The notes under the pieces were generated by a model. That model saw only the letters and a program-made list of their open reading frames with translations, searched no databases and was not told the origin of the DNA. From assembly GCA_947474365.1 (NCBI GenBank), contig CANJIU010000056.1, forward strand, positions 1 to 59,945: DNA of 59,945 nucleotides. The letters are read 5' to 3'. This stretch comes from Opitutia bacterium (lineage in GTDB: Bacteria; Verrucomicrobiota; Verrucomicrobiia; Opitutales; Opitutaceae). Below are positions 54,288 through 59,945 of the stretch, one piece after another. The position numbers were made by a program, and so were the translations under genes. The first letter of the stretch is position 1. Each line of letters opens with the position of its first letter.

Positions 54288-57200
54288 ATGAACACACCAT
54301 CGAACGTGCCTGAACTTGTCGTGGGTATTGGCGCCTCGGCCGGCGGGCTGCGGGCGCTCGAAACGTTTTTTCAGGCGATGCCCCCTGACAGTGGCTGCGC
54401 CTTCGTCGTCGTCCAGCACCTGTCGCCTGATTTCAAGAGCCTCATGGATGATCTGCTCGCCCGGCACACGCGCATGCGCATCTACCGCGTGGAAGAGGGC
54501 ATGGCGCTCCAGCGTGACAGCATCTACCTGATTCCACCACGGAAGTTGATGACGGTGAAAGGCGGCAATCTGTCGCTCACCGACCGAGAAGCCGCGCGGC
54601 AACTTGAGTTTCCAATCAACGTTTTCCTCGATTCCCTCGCGGTCGACTTCGGCCCCCAGGCGATCGCGATCGTGCTGTCGGGCACCGGCACCGACGGCAC
54701 GCAGGGCGTCCGGTCCGTGCACGAAGCCGGAGGGCTTGTCATCATCCAGTCGCTCGACTCCGCCGATTTCAACGGCATGCCGCGCAGCGCGATCAACACC
54801 GAACTCGGCGATTATGTGCTCCCGCCCGAGCGGATGCCCGAGGCCGTCATCACCTACGCGAAGTATCCCCAATTGCGCATGCGGCTGAACGCCCGCCCGA
54901 TGTCGGTGCACGAGGCGGCGAGCAGCTTCGGCCCGGTGCTGGAGCAACTGCACAACAAGTACGGCATCGACTTTGGGGCCTACAAGATTCCCACGGTGCA
55001 GCGCCGGATTCATCGCCGGATGAGCTTTCTTCACCTGACGGACATCCACGCCTACTCGCAGTTGCTGACGGAACAGGCGACCGAGCTCGACGAGCTCTAC
55101 AAAGATCTGCTGATCGGCGTCACCGAATTTTTCCGGGATCCGGAGGCGTTTGAAACGATTGGACGCGACGTCCTACCGGGGCTCATCGGCGAAAAGGGCC
55201 GCGAGGAACTCCGGGTGTGGGTGGCGGGTTGCGCGACGGGAGAGGAAGCCTATTCCGTCGCCATCCTCGTCGACGAGCAGGTGCGGGCGGCCGGCTTTGC
55301 CGGCCGGGTTTCGATCTTCGCGACGGACATGCACCGTGAATCGCTCGCGTATGCTGGCGCGGGCGTGTTCGAACGCGTGCGTCTCGAGAACCTCGGCCCC
55401 GAGCGGATCTCGCGCTACTTTCGCGAGGAGGCCAACGGACTGCTACGCGTCAGCCCGGAACTGCGGCAGCGCATCATCTTCTCCGCTCACAATGTCGTCA
55501 GCGATCCGCCGTTCACGAAGATCGATCTCGTGACGTGCCGGAACATGCTGATCTATTTTCAGCAGGCGACGCAGGAACGCGTGCTGGCGCTGTTTCATTT
55601 CGCCCTGCGCCGCGGCGGCTGCCTCTTTCTTGGCTCGAGCGAGGGCCTGGGCGGCGTCGAGGCCGGGTTCACGACCGTCTCCGTCCGTCACAAAATCTAC
55701 CGCAAGACCGTCGACAGCCTGATCGCCCCGCCGGAAATCCGCGCGGTACCCTCGGCCCGGACGCTGCGCACCGTGGCCACGTCACTGGCGGGCGCGTTGC
55801 CGAGCACCGTCACCGTCAGCCGCTCCCTGCTTCAGGCGTACGACCACCTCCTGAGGGCAACGATGCCGCCCAGTTTCATCGCCGCCGAAAACGGGGAAAT
55901 CGTGCAGTATTTCGGGCAGTCGAGCCGTTTCCTGCTGCCGCCCGAGGGGAGGTCCCACGACAATCTTTTCAACCGGACCGAGGGCGACCTGCGCCTCGCC
56001 CTCTCGACCATCATCCCCAAGGCGATCAAGTCCGGTGAACCGGCCCTGGCCCGCGGCATCCGCCATCACGGCGAAGGGGAAGAGCGCCTCATCGATGTCG
56101 AAGTCCGCCCGATCCCGGACGAACGCAGCGGCATCAGCCTGGTGCACGTCATCCTAAACAATCCCCGGGAGGCACCGCTGCTGGTGATCCCGAACACCTC
56201 CGGCGCGCGCGGCGACGCGTTCACCTCAAGTGACGCGCTGGCGAACCGCGTGAAGGACCTCGAACTCGAGCTGCACACCACAAAGGAAAATCTCCAATCG
56301 ACCGTCGAGGAATTGCAGACCAGCAACGAGGAACTGCAGGCCACGAACGAGGAATTGCTCGCCGCCAATGAGGAACTGCAGAGCACCAACGAGGAACTCC
56401 ACTCCGTCAACGAGGAACTCTACACCGTCAACGCCGAGTTCGAGCGCAAGAACCACGAACTGAAAACCATCGGCGAGGACCTGAACAATCTGCTCGCGAG
56501 CACGGACATCGGCACGGTGTTCCTCGACCGCCATCTGCGGATCCGTCGCTTCACGCCCGCGGTCGGGCGAATCTTTCACCTCCTGCCTCAGGACATCAGC
56601 CGCCCCATCGAACACCTCTCGTTTCACCTCGAGGGCGAACTCGACCTCATGAAAAACCTGCGCGACGTGCTGGCGAGCGGCACGCCCACTCAGCGCGAGG
56701 TGCGCACGCGCAACGGCGACTGGCTCTTCCAGCGCGTGCTGCCGTTCCGCACCACCGAGGACAAGATCGACGGCGTCGTGATCACCTTCACCGACATCTC
56801 CCCGATCAAGTCGATCCAGGACAAACTCAACCTCGCGATGGAATTCTCGCGCCTGGTGTGGTGGGAATGGGATCTCGATGAACAGGTGCTCAACACCCAC
56901 ACCGGCGGCCAGTCGATCTTCGGCTACGCGGGGGACGTCGTCACCACGACCGCGCCGGAGTGGCACAACCTCATCCACCGCGATGATCTTGAACGCGTAA
57001 AACAAAGTCTTGATGGCTGCCTGCGCGGCGATGTTCCCCGCTGGGAATGCCAGCACCGGTTTCTCACCCGCGACGGCCAGTGGCGCTGGGTCGTCAACAA
57101 GGGCAAGGTCGCCGCCCGCGACGCGTCCGGCCGGCCGACGCGCATGCTCGGAACCACCCAGGACATCCACGACCGGTTCCTCGCCGAGCAGGAAATCAAA

Positions 57201-58724
57201 AAGCTCAACCACGCCCTCGAACGCAGCCCGGTGATGGTGATGATCACTGACCTCAACGGAAACATCGAATACGTTAACCAACACTTCTCTGACGTCACCG
57301 GCTATCCGGCCGAAGAGGTGGTCGGCCGGAATCCGCGCATCCTGCGCTCGTCTGAGGAACCCGAATCCACCTTCCGCGAAATGTGGTCGGCCCTGAACCG
57401 GGGTGAGACCTGGCACGGCGAACTCCACAACCGGCGCCGGGACGGCCGGGCCTACCGGGAGCGCAACACCATCGGCTCGTTGCGGGACGCCAACGGTCGT
57501 GTCACCCACTTCGTTGCCCTCAAGGAGGAAATCTCAGACCAGAAAACTCCGGACGACGACAAGCGCCGGATGGAAGAGCAGCTCTCCCAGGTCCAGAAGA
57601 TGGAAACCCTCGGCGCTCTTGCCGGCGGCGTCGCCCACGATTTCAACAACATCCTCACCGCCATCATCGGGCACACCGAACTCGCCAGCGAACTTGCACC
57701 ACCACCCCACCCCGCCGCCGATTGCATCCAGCAGGTCCGCCAAGCCAGCCGCCGTGCCTCCGATCTCGTCCAGCGCATCCTGTCATTCAGCCACCGCGAG
57801 CCGACGCACCGCGAGAAGATCAACCTCGGCAATCTGGTCGCCGAAGTAATTCCACTCGTGCGCTCCAGCATTCCGTCCACCATCAAGGTCGACCTCTCCA
57901 TCGCGAGCAACGATCTGACCGTGCTCGCCAGCCCCACGGACATCCAGCAGATTGTGCTCAACCTTGGGGGCAACGCCGCGCACGCCATGCGGGACCAGGG
58001 CGGATTCCTTCGCGTCGCCGTCGAATCCTGCCACATCGACCGGCCGCCGAAGGTCACCGCCGGGACCGTCGGGGTCGGCGACTACCGGCGCCTCCGCGTG
58101 AGCGACACCGGCGAAGGCATCTCGCCACCGGTGATGGCCCGCATGTTTGAACCGTTCTTCACGACCAAACCGTCCGGTGAAGGCACCGGTCTGGGCATGT
58201 CCATCGTGCTCGGCATCGTCCTCGCCCACGGGGGCGCAATCGACGTGAAATCGGAAGTCGGCCAAGGCTCATCGATCGACATCTATATCCCGGCCGCGGC
58301 GCCGGATGTCCCCGATGACGACCGGGCCGAACCTGTCACCGTCGCCGGCAAAGGTGAAGGCATCGCCTTCGTCGACGACGAGCCCGCAATTACGCTGGTG
58401 GCGAAGAACGGACTTGCCCTCCGCGGCTACCAACCGGTGATTTTCGAAAACCCGCGCCCGCTGCTCGAACATCTCGACGGAGGAGGAGCGCCTTTCGATC
58501 TCATCATCACGGACCAAACCATGCCCGACATCACTGGCCTCGATTTGATTCGGCAATTGCGCGCAAAACAAATTCAGACGCCAATCATCATCCTCTCCGG
58601 CAACGCCCGATATGTTTCAAAGACCGATCTCGCCGGTTTAGGCGAGGTGCAATTCATGCCAAAGCCGTTTGAGTTGAGCGCGCTGATCGAACGCATCTCG
58701 GTCGCCCTGGCGCTCAGCCGGTAG
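54288..58724 (+). CDS. CheB-CheR-PAS hybrid histidine kinase with receiver domain
   Basis: A 1478-residue signalling protein. Residues about 8-190 are CheB methylesterase (GASAGG with Ser17, His44 in VVQHLSP, Asp136 in GTGTDGT). About 212-480 are CheR methyltransferase (VWVAGCATGEEAYS, DPPFTKIDLVTCRNMLIY). A coiled coil of repeated ELQ/STNEEL units follows (about 680-740), then two or three PAS domains, HisKA with VAHDFNNILTAIIGH (His of HDFNN), an HATPase (DTGEGISP, GEGTGLGMSI) and a receiver (VDDEPA, DLIITDQTMPD). I chose ATG 54288; a GTG at 54243 would overlap the hemerythrin gene. It probably senses a cytoplasmic signal, since no transmembrane segment is clear. Confidence 0.93.
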   Translation: MNTPSNVPELVVGIGASAGGLRALETFFQAMPPDSGCAFVVVQHLSPDFKSLMDDLLARHTRMRIYRVEEGMALQRDSIYLIPPRKLMTVKGGNLSLTDREAARQLEFPINVFLDSLAVDFGPQAIAIVLSGTGTDGTQGVRSVHEAGGLVIIQSLDSADFNGMPRSAINTELGDYVLPPERMPEAVITYAKYPQLRMRLNARPMSVHEAASSFGPVLEQLHNKYGIDFGAYKIPTVQRRIHRRMSFLHLTDIHAYSQLLTEQATELDELYKDLLIGVTEFFRDPEAFETIGRDVLPGLIGEKGREELRVWVAGCATGEEAYSVAILVDEQVRAAGFAGRVSIFATDMHRESLAYAGAGVFERVRLENLGPERISRYFREEANGLLRVSPELRQRIIFSAHNVVSDPPFTKIDLVTCRNMLIYFQQATQERVLALFHFALRRGGCLFLGSSEGLGGVEAGFTTVSVRHKIYRKTVDSLIAPPEIRAVPSARTLRTVATSLAGALPSTVTVSRSLLQAYDHLLRATMPPSFIAAENGEIVQYFGQSSRFLLPPEGRSHDNLFNRTEGDLRLALSTIIPKAIKSGEPALARGIRHHGEGEERLIDVEVRPIPDERSGISLVHVILNNPREAPLLVIPNTSGARGDAFTSSDALANRVKDLELELHTTKENLQSTVEELQTSNEELQATNEELLAANEELQSTNEELHSVNEELYTVNAEFERKNHELKTIGEDLNNLLASTDIGTVFLDRHLRIRRFTPAVGRIFHLLPQDISRPIEHLSFHLEGELDLMKNLRDVLASGTPTQREVRTRNGDWLFQRVLPFRTTEDKIDGVVITFTDISPIKSIQDKLNLAMEFSRLVWWEWDLDEQVLNTHTGGQSIFGYAGDVVTTTAPEWHNLIHRDDLERVKQSLDGCLRGDVPRWECQHRFLTRDGQWRWVVNKGKVAARDASGRPTRMLGTTQDIHDRFLAEQEIKKLNHALERSPVMVMITDLNGNIEYVNQHFSDVTGYPAEEVVGRNPRILRSSEEPESTFREMWSALNRGETWHGELHNRRRDGRAYRERNTIGSLRDANGRVTHFVALKEEISDQKTPDDDKRRMEEQLSQVQKMETLGALAGGVAHDFNNILTAIIGHTELASELAPPPHPAADCIQQVRQASRRASDLVQRILSFSHREPTHREKINLGNLVAEVIPLVRSSIPSTIKVDLSIASNDLTVLASPTDIQQIVLNLGGNAAHAMRDQGGFLRVAVESCHIDRPPKVTAGTVGVGDYRRLRVSDTGEGISPPVMARMFEPFFTTKPSGEGTGLGMSIVLGIVLAHGGAIDVKSEVGQGSSIDIYIPAAAPDVPDDDRAEPVTVAGKGEGIAFVDDEPAITLVAKNGLALRGYQPVIFENPRPLLEHLDGGGAPFDLIITDQTMPDITGLDLIRQLRAKQIQTPIIILSGNARYVSKTDLAGLGEVQFMPKPFELSALIERISVALALSR

Positions 58725-58975
58725 GGTTTCAGCAACCCGCTCCGGCCGGGAAACGCACGACATACGACTGCGCACCTTTCCCTGATACCATCTGCGGAAA
58801 AATCTTTCGCGCTACGCATCGAAGCCAACAACGAGTTGCGCGTGCCGAAGCGTTTTTCCGAAACCCGTGGTGGACGAGCGGCGTACTACGAGTGAGTCCC
58901 GCGTACGGTCTCGGAACGACGCCGTCGAAGACCGGCTACCGGCCTTCGCGGAGGGCGACACCACAGGGTGTCATC

Positions 58976-59024
58976 CTCATAGCAGCCTTATAGCAGGCTC
59001 ATAGCAGCCTCATAGCAGCCTCAT
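58976..59024. repeat. 11-bp tandem repeat, unit CTCATAGCAGC, about 4.5 copies
   Basis: Units at 58976, 58987 (CTTATAGCAGG), 58998 and 59009 followed by CTCAT. The period is exactly 11 bp. Confidence 0.9.
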
Positions 59025-59254
59025 GGTGAGGTTACTATCTCCTTTCTATCTGGTTTCATTGCGGTTCGTCCGCGCTTGGGTCGCGGGCTATGCAATGACG
59101 CTCAGCCCCAAAGTTTCGGCCGGGAGCTGGCTGAGGTGGGCCACGTACATTCCGTCCGACGACCGACACGGTGCAGGATTCGGAGAGCGACGGGCGCCCC
59201 CCCCTTCTGGTCAGGCGGAACATGCACTGATCACCATCGCGCAGCTGCTGGAGC

Positions 59255-59301
59255 CGCGACGCCCTCGTCGCGGTTTCGAACCACGCGATGAGGGCGTCGC
59301 G
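59255..59301. repeat. 18-bp inverted repeat
   Basis: CGCGACGCCCTCGTCGCG (59255-59272) and CGCGATGAGGGCGTCGCG (59284-59301) pair with one mismatch around an 11-nt spacer. This is a strong hairpin in otherwise gene-free DNA and resembles REP-type elements. Confidence 0.75.
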
Positions 59302-59342
59302 TCCCCAGTTTTCAGAAATTGAGTTGAGCCCGAGTTTTCTCT

Positions 59343-59500
59343 GGGCACGGACTAGCAATTCACGGATTGACCCTTCTGGCAGGCCCCTCAACCGAGTTGG
59401 TTTTGACCCGGGCACCCTCGGGCGGCGTGGACGAACGCGAGGGCGATCCTGACTTTTCCCAAGAAATTCGAAACATTTTTCCCCTCCAGATGACAACCTC
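59343..59500 (+). repeat. 158-bp direct repeat, copy 1
   Basis: Matches 59788-59945 with 3 mismatches over 158 bp (positions 59348, 59376, 59377), an offset of 445 bp. The second copy is cut by the window edge, so the repeat may be longer. Confidence 0.92.
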
Positions 59501-59572
59501 CTGCGCGACAGCCCTGGCCAGGAACCGGCGACGCCACGCCGAGCGGGCCCTCCATTGCACGTTTTCATCTCT

Positions 59573-59627
59573 CGGTCATCTCCCGGTCATCTCCCGGTCA
59601 TCTCCCGGTCATATCCCGGTGATCTCT
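59573..59627. repeat. 11-bp tandem repeat, unit CGGTCATCTCC, five copies
   Basis: Units at 59573, 59584, 59595, 59606 (CGGTCATATCC) and 59617 (CGGTGATCTCT). The repeat lies in the spacer between the two 158-bp copies. Confidence 0.9.
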
Positions 59628-59787
59628 CGGAACTGGCTTTATGCTCGGTTACTGGCGAGTCGCACCCACTGCGGAAAGGCATGGCGGAGCCCCAACCGAC
59701 CCTGAACCACCGGAGTACAGCGGACCGGCCCGACTGGGTCAGTCCGTGAATTGTTAGCCCGCTTCAGCCGCGATCGGGGATCATTGT

Positions 59788-59945
59788 GGGCAGGGACTAG
59801 CAATTCACGGATTGACCCTTTCGGCAGGCCCCTCAACCGAGTTGGTTTTGACCCGGGCACCCTCGGGCGGCGTGGACGAACGCGAGGGCGATCCTGACTT
59901 TTCCCAAGAAATTCGAAACATTTTTCCCCTCCAGATGACAACCTC
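59788..59945 (+). repeat. 158-bp direct repeat, copy 2 (reaches window edge)
   Basis: Second copy of 59343-59500, same orientation, still matching at the last base of the window. Confidence 0.92.

Larger units (their letters stand above)
58725..59945. other. Gene-free repeat-rich region at the right edge
   Basis: No open frame here has a recognisable protein family, a ribosome-binding site and sensible composition. The region holds two kinds of 11-bp tandem repeat, an 18-bp inverted repeat and a 158-bp direct repeat, listed separately. Short frames on either strand read through the repeats and are probably not genes. Confidence 0.6.

Noticed and set aside
56226..57509. Minus-strand open frame antisense to the CheB-CheR-kinase gene
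   Set aside because: It contains repeats that mirror the coiled-coil region of the real gene and shows no independent evidence.
59056..59568. 170-residue minus-strand frame in the right-end repeat region
   Set aside because: It reads through the direct repeat and the inverted repeat, is Arg/Ser/Pro-rich, and has no recognised family or ribosome-binding site.
58976..59627. CRISPR array
   Set aside because: The units are 11 bp and contiguous, without spacers, and no cas gene is in the window.

Overview
The window is a stretch of high-GC bacterial chromosome that looks like Verrucomicrobiota, most likely the Opitutaceae. The main reasons are: a pilus-like operon matching the Akkermansia Amuc_1098 to Amuc_1102 set; paired extracellular domains of the 'LIRGVGPSL' kind at the end of a giant protein; an ECF-type sigma factor overlapping a TPR-bearing Ser/Thr kinase; and many exported polysaccharide-related proteins. 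This assignment is inferred from gene content, since the window contains no rRNA.

Left part (1-12.8 kb). The 5' part of an autotransporter-like gene runs off the left edge on the minus strand. Divergent from it are an ECF-like sigma factor and a membrane Ser/Thr kinase with TPRs. Then come a secreted parallel beta-helix protein, a convergent pair of an M19 dipeptidase and an MFS transporter (GTGA overlap), and a plus-strand run of a LamG-type exported protein and a rhamnogalacturonan-acetylesterase-like SGNH hydrolase.

12.8-19.0 kb is the most interesting accessory module. It is a two-gene unit: a SIR2-like plus TIR protein, then a membrane nSTAND1 NTPase with WD40 and TPR regions. This architecture resembles prokaryotic NAD-depleting conflict or immunity systems. 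The SIR2-like domain appears to lack its usual catalytic Asn and His, while the TIR Glu is present. Related AACGTT-type repeats lie at both ends of the SIR2-TIR gene.

19.1-24.8 kb carries a YjjJ/HipA-like protein with a palindrome in its leader, topoisomerase IV subunit B, and three small genes (AsmA-like, DsbA-like, TPR).

24.8-30.6 kb is a CUT2 sugar ABC transporter operon (ATPase, permease 1, permease 2, binding protein) ending in an SGNH hydrolase. It is split by a 485-bp GxxExxY cassette whose ends are 10-bp-phased inverted repeats. A stand-alone 5'-3' exonuclease gene is convergent with it.

31.7-49.3 kb is a long minus-strand operon: an Amuc_1102-like protein, a PilM-PilN fusion, a PilO/Amuc_1100-like protein, an Amuc_1099-like protein, a secretin, and, 19 bp further on, a 3409-residue protein with about 28 Ig-like repeats.

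49.4-58.7 kb has a Nudix hydrolase, the pyruvate dehydrogenase genes (E1 alpha, E1 beta, E2), a hemerythrin with one substituted iron ligand, and a 1478-residue CheB-CheR-PAS-histidine kinase-receiver hybrid. The last 1.2 kb holds no convincing gene. It is filled with repeats: two kinds of 11-bp tandem repeat, an 18-bp inverted repeat, and a 158-bp direct repeat that reaches the window edge.
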